This document shows positions 10,130-18,003 of a stretch of DNA of 64,000 nucleotides, in pieces. The notes beneath the pieces were generated by a model. The model searched no databases. It was given only the letters and a program-made list of their open reading frames with translations, and was not told where the DNA came from. Positions within the stretch are counted from its first letter, which is position 1; each line of letters begins with the position of its first letter. The stretch is from NCBI GenBank assembly GCA_024758765.1, contig CP101406.1, positions 4,774,001 to 4,838,000 of the forward strand, in the 5' to 3' direction. The position numbers and the translations under genes are program-made. This DNA is from Mycobacterium sp. SVM_VP21. Its GTDB lineage: Bacteria; Actinomycetota; Actinomycetes; Mycobacteriales; Mycobacteriaceae.

Positions 10130-10239
10130 CCGCATTCAGCACACCGCGGACTCAGCCCAGCCGAGTTCGCCCTACAGTGGACCACGACCCACCAACCCCA
10201 AGCCGCATAGCGACTGGACCAGAAACCGGGTCCCCCTCA
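10129..10239 (+). mobile_element. right end of an IS3-family element (OrfB C-terminus and inverted repeat)
   Basis: One frame gives the C-terminus of an IS3-type integrase (PHSAHRGLSPAEFALQW, stop at 10210). The element ends at 10239 in ...GGGTCCCCCTCA. Read in reverse, this end starts TGAGGGGGACCC and shares TGAGG-G-CCC and TGGTCCAGT with the element end at 32504. The next bases, CCAC, match the four bases flanking that other end, so the two are the ends of one insertion. Confidence 0.8.
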
Positions 10240-10240
10240 C

Positions 10241-10960
10241 CACCTCCATCGGCAGGTTGCCGATCCAATGCTGCGCCGGCAACTCACGCCATCAGATGCG
10301 CCGGGGTGCAAGCGGGTGTTGTTCTCGAATGATTACTACCCCGCGATTGCCAACGGTGAAGTCTCGTTGGTGACCAACGCGGTTGCGAAGCTTTGCGACA
10401 AGGGAGTCGTGACCGACGATGGCGTACTCCATCGCGCGGATGTCGTCATTTACGGAACAGGTTTCCGCGCTACCGACTTCCTCGCCCCGATGCGTGTTCG
10501 CGGCTGGGGCGGAGTGACTCTGGACGAGGTGTGGGGGACGCAGGCGCACGCATACCTGGGCATTACAGTCCCGATGTTCCCGAATCTCTTTCTCCTCTAT
10601 GGCCCGAACACGAATGTCGGTTCCGGGTCGATCATTTACATGATCGAGTCTCAGGTCCGCTATGTCGGTGCCCTCATCAAGATTTTGGCGAGTGACCCAG
10701 GGCGTACGGTCGACGTCAGGCCAGACATCGAGCAAAGCTACAACACACGATTGAGCCGGCGGCTGCGAAGGTCGGTGTGGGCGCTTTGCGCGAGCTGGTA
10801 CACGACCTCGAGTGGCGCGATCCCGACGAACTGGCCTGGGCCTACATTTGCCTACCGGATCCTCACCCGCAAACCACGCAGTCACGATTATCTATTCAGG
10901 CACGTTGAACGCCTTCAGTTAGACGGCCCGAGTGAGAACCGCGCGAGGCTGCGCAGATGA
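10241..10960 (+). pseudogene. C-terminal half of a Baeyer-Villiger monooxygenase, split by an IS3-like insertion
   Basis: The frame is open from directly after the IS3-like end and encodes ~239 residues of a flavin BVMO: LTPSDAPGCKRVLFSNDYYP, the second dinucleotide-domain strand VVIYGTGFRATDF, and the C-terminal LYGPNTNVGSGSIIYMIESQ. The N-terminal half lies on the minus strand at 32505-33323. Joining the halves through one copy of CCAC gives the continuous reading RYHLHRQVADPMLRRQLTPS, which is normal for the family, and a total of ~511 residues, the usual length. The enzyme would have converted a ketone to an ester; as interrupted it cannot be made intact. Downstream is the P450 gene. Confidence 0.88.
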
Positions 10961-10980
10961 TCCGGGTCGCAGGCGGTGTC

Positions 10981-11020
10981 TAACATTTCACTGTTAACTG
11001 TTCGAATATTGACATTCAGC
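10981..11020 (+). promoter_or_regulatory. candidate promoter/operator ahead of the P450 operon
   Basis: The AT-rich gap after the BVMO remnant holds an inverted repeat, TAACA-N6-TGTTA (10981-10996), and a TTGACA hexamer at 11009-11014 with AT-rich sequence (ATGTAAACTAT) 15-20 bases downstream. This fits a regulated promoter for the operon starting at 11076. No experimental support. Confidence 0.35.
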
Positions 11021-11075
11021 ACATCTATGTAAACTATTACCAGATACCCGTGCAGCAGAGCGCCCAGGAGGCATC

Positions 11076-12533
11076 GTGGCTAATCAGCTTCTCGCAATCA
11101 CGCGTCACCCCAAGGAGCGGTTGACGTCTGTCCTGTTGGCGCCCGCCCCCCGCGTCGTCGATGACAAATGGCGACAGTGGAGTCGGGACTGGAGAGTCCG
11201 GGAACTTGCGCCGGCCCCCGCCGGATCTGGGCTGAGAGCCGTCCTAGGGGACGCTGGACTCCCGTTGCTGGGGCACACTGTCGACTACATCCGATTTGGT
11301 TCAGAATTCAGTCGGGAGCGTTACGAACGTTTGGGCTCGGTGTCGTGGATGGGCGCATTCGGTACCAAAATGGTGGTCATCGCCGGTCCAGACGCAACGC
11401 GTGAGGCGTTCACAAGCGAAGCCAAGGCCTTTTCTCAAGATGGCTGGTCCTTCCTGATCGATGCTTTCTTCCATCGCGGGTTGATGCTCATGAGCTTCGA
11501 CGAACATTTGATGCACCGGCGCATCATGCAGGAGGCGTTCACGCGTCCTCGCCTGACCGGATATGTCGGGCAGGTGGCCCCGTGCGTTCGCGCAGCCGTG
11601 CCCGCGTGGCCGACCGGTCCGTCGGTCCGGATCTACCCGTTGTTGAAGAATCTCACCCTCGATATTGCCACGGATGTCTTCATGGGTGGCCGCGGCAAGG
11701 ACGAGAGCGCTGCTGTCAACGAGGCGTTCGTGTCCACTGTTCGCGCGGCGAGTTCCTTTGTGCGAGTTCCACTCCCGGGCACCAGGTTCCGCGCCGGCGT
11801 GCATGGGCGGCGCGTGTTGGAGGACTACTTCTCCCGACACCTGCCGGCCGCGCGTGCAGGCGAGACCGACGATCTATTCGCCGCCCTCTGCCAGGCGACC
11901 ACAGAAGACGGTGAACGGTTCTCCGACGAGGATGTGATCAACCACATGATCTTTCTCATGATGGCCGCCCATGACACCTCCACGATCACCACCACTGCTG
12001 TCACCTACTTCCTCGCTAAACATCCTGAGTGGCAGGAGAAGGCAGCGGCGGAGGCGCGGTCCTTCGGTCACGATTCGCCAGATATCGACGAACTGGAGCG
12101 GATGACGGTCCTCGATCTGATCCTCAAAGAAGCTCTGCGTCTGCTGGCGCCCGTTCCGCTGGTGATGCGCAAGACCGTCCGCGATGTCGCCATCGACGGC
12201 TATCACATCCCCCGTGAAACCTTGTGCGCAATCACACCCGCCGTAAATCACTTCGACCGCAGAATATGGAGCGACCCGGACCGTTTCGATCCGTCGCGCT
12301 TCGATGAGCCCCGGCGCGAGGACCAACAGCACCGATTCGCCTGGGTGCCGTTCGGCGGGGGGGCGCACAAATGCATTGGGATGCAGTTCGGCACACTCGA
12401 GGTGAAGGCAATCCTGCACCAGATGTTGCGTACCTACACTTGGACGGTCCCAAACGACTATCACGTGCGTTGGGACAACACCTCGCTGCCCATTCCCGTG
12501 GACGGACTGCCTGTGACGTTGCGGCACCGATGA
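11076..12533 (+). CDS. cytochrome P450 (CYP136-like)
   Basis: 485-residue P450 monooxygenase. Visible motifs: I-helix oxygen-binding MMAAHDTST, the K-helix ExxR in LKEALRLL, and the haem loop FGGGAHKCIG with ligand Cys433. The segments FFHRGLMLMSFDEH and MHRRIMQEAF resemble, from memory, M. tuberculosis CYP136 (Rv3059), so I suggest that family without certainty. No transmembrane anchor is evident, as usual for bacterial P450s. The start follows CCCAGGAGGC, a good ribosome-binding site. The stop overlaps the next gene's ATG (ATGA), so the P450, transglutaminase-like, ligase and dehydrogenase genes form one operon. The substrate is probably a lipid, judging by neighbours. Confidence 0.9.
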   Translation: MANQLLAITRHPKERLTSVLLAPAPRVVDDKWRQWSRDWRVRELAPAPAGSGLRAVLGDAGLPLLGHTVDYIRFGSEFSRERYERLGSVSWMGAFGTKMVVIAGPDATREAFTSEAKAFSQDGWSFLIDAFFHRGLMLMSFDEHLMHRRIMQEAFTRPRLTGYVGQVAPCVRAAVPAWPTGPSVRIYPLLKNLTLDIATDVFMGGRGKDESAAVNEAFVSTVRAASSFVRVPLPGTRFRAGVHGRRVLEDYFSRHLPAARAGETDDLFAALCQATTEDGERFSDEDVINHMIFLMMAAHDTSTITTTAVTYFLAKHPEWQEKAAAEARSFGHDSPDIDELERMTVLDLILKEALRLLAPVPLVMRKTVRDVAIDGYHIPRETLCAITPAVNHFDRRIWSDPDRFDPSRFDEPRREDQQHRFAWVPFGGGAHKCIGMQFGTLEVKAILHQMLRTYTWTVPNDYHVRWDNTSLPIPVDGLPVTLRHR

Positions 12534-13183
12534 GCGGTGAGAACTCGCCTTACCTGGAGCCCACGGAGTTCCTCGATTGGCAACATGAATCGGTACGCGA
12601 CTTCGTTGCATCGGCGACCCGCGGCGCGGTCGACGACACCACGAAGGCCATAGCCATCTTCACTGCGGTCCGCGACTCGATTTGGTATGACCCCTACACC
12701 GTGACCGATGACCCGCATGCGTATCGCGCCAGCACCATCGCAACTGCAGACCGCGCTTACTGCGTCCCGAAGGCGGTGCTCTTGACGGCGGCCTGCCGAG
12801 CAGCAGGCATCCCAGCGCGGCTGGGGTTCGCCGATGTCCGAAACCACCTTCAGACCGAGACATTGCGTGAGCGGATGGGCGGTACCGACGTCTTCGTCTA
12901 CCACGGATACAGCCTCATGCATCTCTGCGGTGTCTGGGTCAAGGCAACTCCGGCGTTCAATCGCGAGCTATGCGCACGGTTCGGCGTCCCGCCAATTGAT
13001 TTCGACGGGCGCACAGACGCCCTGCTGCACGGGTTCGCCGGTGACGGCACACAACACATGGAATATCTGAGGGATCGAGGCGCCTTCGACGATCTACCGC
13101 TGGCAGAGATCCTGCAAGCGCTCAGAACCCACTACGGGACGCTCATAGGCGATGCGAGTCGCCATCCAGACCTGTTCGCCTGA
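12530..13183 (+). CDS. transglutaminase-like (papain-fold) protein
   Basis: 217-residue protein of the bacterial transglutaminase-like superfamily. The core is clear: VRDSIWYDPY, then ADRAYCVPKAVLLTAACRAAGIPARLGFADV, with Cys78 as likely nucleophile, followed by a His-containing strand (YHGYSLMHL, His125 or His131) and VWVKATPAFN. Members act as peptidases, amidases or acyl/amide transferases; the reaction here is unknown. It is translationally coupled to the P450 upstream and 14 bp from the acyl-CoA ligase downstream. A broken paralogue lies at 42631-42891 beside the intact BtrH_N gene, so this fold and BtrH_N travel together. Confidence 0.85.
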   Translation: MSGENSPYLEPTEFLDWQHESVRDFVASATRGAVDDTTKAIAIFTAVRDSIWYDPYTVTDDPHAYRASTIATADRAYCVPKAVLLTAACRAAGIPARLGFADVRNHLQTETLRERMGGTDVFVYHGYSLMHLCGVWVKATPAFNRELCARFGVPPIDFDGRTDALLHGFAGDGTQHMEYLRDRGAFDDLPLAEILQALRTHYGTLIGDASRHPDLFA

Positions 13184-13197
13184 AGGGCCGATGCGTA

Positions 13198-14823
13198 ATG
13201 CACAGCACGATGCAAGACGTCCAGCTCACAATCTCGGCAATTGTCCGCCATGCCGCCTCCATTCACGGAAACAGCGAGGTGATCACCCCCGACGGAATTG
13301 GATACCGAAGTATGTCCTACCGTAGCGTCCTGGGGCGAGCGGGCCGACTTGCCAATGCGTTGCGCGGGCTCGGAATAACGGCAGATCAACGGGTGGCCAC
13401 TTTTCAGTGGAGTAACCAAGAACATCTCGAGGCCTACTGCGCGGTTCCCTCCATGGGCGCGGTGCTGCACACCCTCAACATTCGTTTGGCTCCAGAGCAA
13501 CTCGCGTACATCGCCAACCATGCCAGCGATCAGATCATCCTGGTGGATGCGTCGGTTGCGCCATTGTTGGCTAGTGCGCTACCAGCGATGGAGTCGGTGC
13601 ATACGGTCATCGCCACCGGGGGCGGCGACCTCGCTCCGCTGCAGCGATGCGGGAAGACGGTGTTGCGTTACGAGGAGATCCTGGCGCAGCAACCGGAGAC
13701 TTTCGATTGGCCCGAGATCGATGAGCGTTCCGCCGCGGCCATGTGCTACACCAGCGGGACTACTGGAAATCCCAAAGGTGTTGTCTACAGCCACCGTTCG
13801 ACCTACCTACATGCACTGACCGCCTGCACGTCGAACGCCCTGGCAGTGAGCGAGGCCGACCGTATCCTGGCCATTGTCCCGATGTTTCACGCCAATGCGT
13901 GGGGACTGATCTACGCGGCGTTGATGTCTGGTGCGGACTTGGTATTACCCGATCGCCATCTGCAAGCCGCGCCGCTGGTGTCGATCATCGAAGAGACTCA
14001 GCCGACTATCGCCGGTGCAGTGCCGACGATCTGGAACGATGTCGATCGATACCTGGAATCGAATCCCGCCCGGGACATCTCCTCACTTCGGCTGGTTGCC
14101 TGCGGGGGATCGGCAGTCCCCGTCTCGCTGATGCGGGCATTCGAAGACAAGTACAACGTGCCTATCGTGCAGGCATGGGGCATGACCGAAACCTCGCCGC
14201 TGGCTACCGTCGCACGCGCAGCGCACGGAGTAGGCGAGACCCGTGCGTGGGAGATGCGCGAAAGCCAGGGTCGGCCGATGTGCGGTGTCGAGATCCGGTT
14301 GCGTGACGACCACAAGAAGACAGTGCCGTGGGACGGTCGATCAGCGGGTGAAATACAGGCGCGAGGCCCGTGGATCACCGGCGCCTACTTCGGCGACGAT
14401 GATCCGGACAAGTTCGACGGAGGGTGGCTGCGCACCGGCGACGTCGGCCGGATCGACCCGGACGGGTATCTCACGCTGACCGATCGTGCGAAGGACGTCA
14501 TCAAGTCAGGTGGAGAATGGATCTCCTCAGTCGAGCTGGAAAACACGCTGATTGGTCACCCGGCGATCTACGAGGCTGCGGTGGTGGCAGTTCCCGACGA
14601 CAAATGGCAGGAAAGACCGCTCGCCCTGGTCGTGGTTCACCGTGGAGCCGAGGTCGACATCGACCGACTGCGCGCGTTTCTGTTGGACAAGGTCGCCAAG
14701 TGGTGGATCCCGGAGCGGTGGAGCTTCGTGTCTGAGATTCCCCGAACAAGCGTCGGGAAATACGACAAGAAGGCCATACGCGCGCGTCACTCCGCCGGCG
14801 AGTATCAGATCGAAACGTCCTAA
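13198..14823 (+). CDS. fatty acid-CoA ligase (FadD/AlkK-type)
   Basis: 541-residue ANL-superfamily adenylating enzyme that activates a carboxylic acid to acyl-CoA via acyl-AMP. Visible: P-loop [21 protein letters not shown] near residue 182, [11 protein letters not shown] near 325, the hinge/ATP-ribose region [33 protein letters not shown], and the C-terminal catalytic Lys in SVGKYDKKA. Close paralogue of the ligase at 45419-47047, with the same N-terminal STMQDV sequence and overall length. Position between a transglutaminase-like and an acyl-CoA dehydrogenase gene suggests it feeds a CoA ester to both. Confidence 0.92.
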   Translation: MHSTMQDVQLTISAIVRHAASIHGNSEVITPDGIGYRSMSYRSVLGRAGRLANALRGLGITADQRVATFQWSNQEHLEAYCAVPSMGAVLHTLNIRLAPEQLAYIANHASDQIILVDASVAPLLASALPAMESVHTVIATGGGDLAPLQRCGKTVLRYEEILAQQPETFDWPEIDERSAAAMCYTSGTTGNPKGVVYSHRSTYLHALTACTSNALAVSEADRILAIVPMFHANAWGLIYAALMSGADLVLPDRHLQAAPLVSIIEETQPTIAGAVPTIWNDVDRYLESNPARDISSLRLVACGGSAVPVSLMRAFEDKYNVPIVQAWGMTETSPLATVARAAHGVGETRAWEMRESQGRPMCGVEIRLRDDHKKTVPWDGRSAGEIQARGPWITGAYFGDDDPDKFDGGWLRTGDVGRIDPDGYLTLTDRAKDVIKSGGEWISSVELENTLIGHPAIYEAAVVAVPDDKWQERPLALVVVHRGAEVDIDRLRAFLLDKVAKWWIPERWSFVSEIPRTSVGKYDKKAIRARHSAGEYQIETS

Positions 14824-14865
14824 GAAATCAAACCCATTGATATTGAACAGCCGAGAGGGAATCCT

Positions 14866-16011
14866 GTGACAGCATCAATTTCTCCCTGGATGAGCGCCGA
14901 ATTGCTCGAGCTTCGTGACCTTGCCGCGAAGTTCTTCTCGACCGAATTGGCCCCACATGCGCAACGTTTCGCAGACCAGCACCAAGTTGACCGAGAATTG
15001 TGGCACAAAGCCGGCGAACTAGGCCTGCTCTGCATGTCCATACCCGAAGAATACGGCGGGGGAGGCGGCACATTCGCGCACGAAGCCGTCGTACTCGAAG
15101 AGCAAGCCCGAGTCGGGGACAGCTCATGGGGCGCAGGGCTGCACAGCGGAATCGTCGCGCACTACATCCTCCAGTATGCGGCCGAAGAACTACGGAGGCA
15201 GTGGCTGCCCAAGATGGCCTCAGGCGAAATGATCGGTGCTATCGCCATGACGGAGCCAGGGACCGGTTCTGATCTGCAGAGTGTCAAGACCAAAGCAATT
15301 CTTGACGGTGACGAGTACGTGATCACCGGCGCAAAGACCTTCATCACCAACGGTCAGCAAGCCGACCTGATCATCGTCGTCGCCAAGACAGATCCAAGTC
15401 AGGGCGCCGCCGGCATCTCGCTGATCGTCGCCGAAGCCGATCGACCCGGATTCCGGCGCGGCAAGGTCCTCGACAAAATCGGCCAACGCGGACAAGACAC
15501 CTCCGAGTTGTTCTTCGACGACGTAAGAGTGCCCCGCTCGCACCTCCTGGGCGAGACCGAGGGTCAGGGTTTCATTCAGCTGATGACGCAGCTACCTCAA
15601 GAGCGGCTCATCGTCGCGGTTGGGGCGGTCGCGGCGATGGAACTTGCCGTGGAGCAGACACTCAAATACACCCGTGAGCGGGAAGCGTTCGGACGGCCCG
15701 TCTTCGGCTTCCAGAACACGAAATTCATCTTGGCCGAAGCTGCAACCGAAACGCGCATCGCACGAGTATTTTTGGACTACTGCATCGACCTACACCTCGC
15801 GGGCCAACTCGACGTCCAGACCGTCGCCATGGCGAAATGGTGGACCACTGAGCGAGCGATGAAGGTGCTCGATGACTGTTTGCAGCTCCACGGCGGATAT
15901 GGGTACATGACCGAGTACCCCATCTCGAGATTGTGGGTGGACCAGCGCGTGCAGAAAATCTACGCCGGCACAAATGAGGTGATGAAGGAAATCATCTCGC
16001 GTTCCCTATGA
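14866..16011 (+). CDS. acyl-CoA dehydrogenase
   Basis: 381-residue flavoprotein that introduces the alpha-beta double bond in acyl-CoA. Visible: FAD-binding IAMTEPGTGSDLQ near residue 126, ITGAKTFITNG, the family signature QLHGGYGYMTEYPI, and the C-terminal KIYAGTNEVMKEII. The length is typical. The GTG start at 14866 has a GAGAGGGA ribosome-binding site. Last complete gene of the P450-transglutaminase-ligase operon; 45 bp downstream begins the BtrH_N gene stub. It may provide an unsaturated acyl group or simply begin beta-oxidation. Confidence 0.9.
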   Translation: MTASISPWMSAELLELRDLAAKFFSTELAPHAQRFADQHQVDRELWHKAGELGLLCMSIPEEYGGGGGTFAHEAVVLEEQARVGDSSWGAGLHSGIVAHYILQYAAEELRRQWLPKMASGEMIGAIAMTEPGTGSDLQSVKTKAILDGDEYVITGAKTFITNGQQADLIIVVAKTDPSQGAAGISLIVAEADRPGFRRGKVLDKIGQRGQDTSELFFDDVRVPRSHLLGETEGQGFIQLMTQLPQERLIVAVGAVAAMELAVEQTLKYTREREAFGRPVFGFQNTKFILAEAATETRIARVFLDYCIDLHLAGQLDVQTVAMAKWWTTERAMKVLDDCLQLHGGYGYMTEYPISRLWVDQRVQKIYAGTNEVMKEIISRSL

Positions 16012-16056
16012 CCCTGAACGATTAGCCACCTGCACATTACTCACCTGGGAGGATTG

Positions 16057-16158
16057 ATGGCATCTACAGAGGTGCCATATCGCCACGAAATGGGTGGACA
16101 TTGCGGATCGGGTGCCCTTCGGGAGTTGATACCAGATGCTCCTATCTTCAGGCAATGA
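16057..16158 (+). pseudogene. 5' stub of a BtrH_N acyltransferase-like gene
   Basis: A GGAGGA site precedes an ATG whose first ~23 codons (VPYRHEMGGHCGSGALREL) match the start of the intact BtrH_N protein at 42888-43988, including the conserved His-Cys pair at residues 15-16. Homology then stops and the frame closes at 16158, where a 16-bp tandem duplication and an IS110-family remnant begin. The rest of the gene (~340 codons) is gone. It was the fifth gene of this operon. Confidence 0.8.
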
Positions 16159-16178
16159 GTTCTTCAGGCAATGAGTTC
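16145..16178. repeat. 16-bp tandem duplication at the IS110/BtrH junction
   Basis: TTCAGGCAATGAGTTC occurs twice head to tail (16147-16162 and 16163-16178; the period-16 tract spans 16145-16178). It spans the stop codons of both the BtrH stub and the reverse-strand IS110 remnant, and marks the point where the acyltransferase gene was lost. Confidence 0.85.
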
Positions 16179-16650
16179 GTTGGTTCTTCTGCTGGGTTGG
16201 CGGAGGGCGTGGTAGATCTCGCGGGCGATGTACGCTTGATGCAGCGCATGATCTCGTTCTTGGTTTTGCCTTCGGCCAGGCGGTGAACGAAGTAGTCGCG
16301 GGTGGGCTGGTGACGGCGCATGCGCACCACCAGGATGACGTGCAGGGCACGGTTGGCGTCGCGATTGCCTCCCCAATTGAGCCGGTGGCGGATCGTTTTG
16401 CCGCTGGAGGCTTCCAGTGGGCTGACCCCGCAGAGTTTGGCGAAAGCGGCGTCGCTGCCGATCCGAGCGGGGTTGTCGCCGAGGGCGGTCAGCAGCGTGG
16501 CAGCGGTGTCGGGCCCGACGCTGTAGCTCGGGTGCGGCGGTGGCGGTGATGGTGTCGACGTGGCGTTCGAGTCGGGCGGCTGCGGTGTCGAGCTGGTGGC
16601 AACGTGCCGCCATCGACTTGATAGCAGTAAAGAAAGTTCTCACATCGCAG
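16150..16650 (-). pseudogene. IS110-family transposase remnant (C-terminal half, frameshifted)
   Basis: The minus strand carries the Transposase_20 domain of an IS110-type enzyme: SYSVGPDTAATLLTALGDNP, AFAKLCGVSPLEASSGKTI and RLAEGKTKNEIMRCIK. A one-base change then moves the reading to another frame, which continues AYIAREIYHAL and stops at the 16-bp duplication. The N-terminal DEDD RuvC-like domain is missing. Dead element. Confidence 0.75.
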
Positions 16651-16974
16651 GCCAGCGGCGGTCAGGCGGGCGTTGGTCGCGCCTGCTGCCCGCGGCGTCT
16701 CGATGCGGCGAGGAGCGAGGACAGTCCTGGCTTGTCGTGGTGCCAGGATGCCGTGGCCGTTGAGATGTACAGCGCTCGTCGTCGTGTGCAAGCTTGTGTG
16801 GCGGCGGACGGAGGGCGAAGCGTAGCGAGCGGCGCGGACGGGAGCGCCAGCGGACGGGAGCAGAGGGAGTGTAGCGAAGCCCGCAGGTAGCCGCCGGTTC
16901 CTCGCGGGCTATGGCGGCCCGGGCTCCGCTGAGCATCAGTTGCGGGTCTGCGCCATGGCGATGGGACTCGTAGG
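16651..16974. other. non-coding stretch between IS110 remnant and HD gene
   Basis: I find no gene with family resemblance in these 324 bases. It may include decayed upstream IS110 sequence. No tRNA-derived attachment duplicate was seen here, although this is where the left end of the integrative element would be expected. Confidence 0.4.
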
Positions 16975-17520
16975 ATGGCGGTTGTGAGCGGGATGCTGGC
17001 GCAGCGTGCACGGCGAGAGGCCGAGACGCGACTGGTGGGGCAGCTGCGGCGGTTGGCGCATGTGCGGGGTGTCGCGACGACTGCCGAGCGGCTGAGTCGG
17101 CGGTTCGATGCCCAGACAGCGGACTCTTTGGTGGCAGCGGCGTGGCTGCACGATATCGGCTACGCACCGTCGTTGCGCCGGACCGGGTTTCATCCGCTCG
17201 ATGGCGCAGAGTTTGCCCGGGCGGCGGGTTTTCGGGAGCTGGTCGCCTCCCTGGTGGCGTTCCATACTGGGGCGCACGCGGAAGCTGCCGAGCGCGGCTT
17301 GTCAGGTTTAGCGGCGTTCAGCGATCCGCCCAGCGATGTTCTGGATGTGTTGACCTTTTGCGATCTGACGACCGGGCCGGACGGGGCGCCGGTATCACCG
17401 CGAGATCGATTGATCGAGGTGTTGGGCCGCTATGGACCCGAGGACCCGGTGCACCGCGCGGTCGACGCGGGGCGCGACGAACTGTTGGCGGCGGTCCGAC
17501 GGGTACGCGATTGGCTGTAA
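16975..17520 (+). CDS. HD-domain protein
   Basis: 181-residue protein with an HD metal-dependent phosphohydrolase core: the His of LSRRFDAQTADSLVAAAWLHDIGYAP, where WLHDIGYA is the HD pair near residue 60, then AFHTGAHAEAA as the following metal-binding helix. HD proteins hydrolyse nucleotides or nucleotide second messengers; the substrate is unknown. A GTG three codons downstream is an alternative start. It converges on a NUDIX gene with only 10 bp between stops. Linked HD and NUDIX genes on a mobile element could act in nucleotide signalling or host interference, but that is inference. Confidence 0.7.
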   Translation: MAVVSGMLAQRARREAETRLVGQLRRLAHVRGVATTAERLSRRFDAQTADSLVAAAWLHDIGYAPSLRRTGFHPLDGAEFARAAGFRELVASLVAFHTGAHAEAAERGLSGLAAFSDPPSDVLDVLTFCDLTTGPDGAPVSPRDRLIEVLGRYGPEDPVHRAVDAGRDELLAAVRRVRDWL

Positions 17521-17530
17521 ACCCAGCCGG

Positions 17531-17998
17531 TTAGCCGAGGTAGGGGCTGTCGCGGTGTTGCAGGTAGTGCTCGATGCGCAGTCGCATCGACGGGTGCATG
17601 TCCAGATTGGGGATGTCGTCGGGATCGGTCCAGGCGATGTCGGTGCTTTCGTGATCGATGGCCAGGGTACCGCCGAGAACCTTGGTGGTGAAGGACAGAG
17701 AGAACTGTTGGCGGACTTCGCCATCGGTGAACGCGACGACATGCTGCGGGTTGGTGTAGACACCGACAAGGCCGGTGACTTCAATGTCGAGCCCGGTTTC
17801 CTCTTTGACTTCCCGGACGGCGGTGTCGGCAATCGTTTCGCCGATGTCGTGTCCGCCGCCGGGTAGCGCCCACAGGGTGTTGTCGCGGCGTTTGATCAGC
17901 AGGATACGACCCTGTTCGTCGGTGACGATGGCCGAGGCTGACGGAACGACGCTGTTGGGCAGCGGGGCGTTGGGGTCGTTGTAGTAGTCGGTTCGCAT
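17531..17998 (-). CDS. NUDIX hydrolase
   Basis: 155-residue NUDIX protein with a canonical box GGGHDIGETIADTAVREVKEETGLDI at residues ~47-72 (the G-x5-E-x7-REVKEE-x-G pattern is intact), so it should be catalytically active on a nucleoside diphosphate linked to another moiety. The start (MRTDYYNDPNAP) and first strand (PSASAIVTDEQGRILLIKR) are typical of actinobacterial NUDIX proteins. It is 5 bp downstream of the XRE regulator on the same strand, so co-transcribed. In the model element pSAM2 the transfer-immunity protein Pif has a NUDIX domain, which makes an element-exclusion role possible. Confidence 0.85.
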   Translation of the reverse strand: MRTDYYNDPNAPLPNSVVPSASAIVTDEQGRILLIKRRDNTLWALPGGGHDIGETIADTAVREVKEETGLDIEVTGLVGVYTNPQHVVAFTDGEVRQQFSLSFTTKVLGGTLAIDHESTDIAWTDPDDIPNLDMHPSMRLRIEHYLQHRDSPYLG

Positions 17999-18003
17999 AG
18001 GGT

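Noticed and set aside
10130..10332. Continuation of the pfaA frame after the second ACP
   Set aside because: This is IS3 sequence and BVMO sequence read out of frame; the Ser/Pro-rich translation is meaningless.
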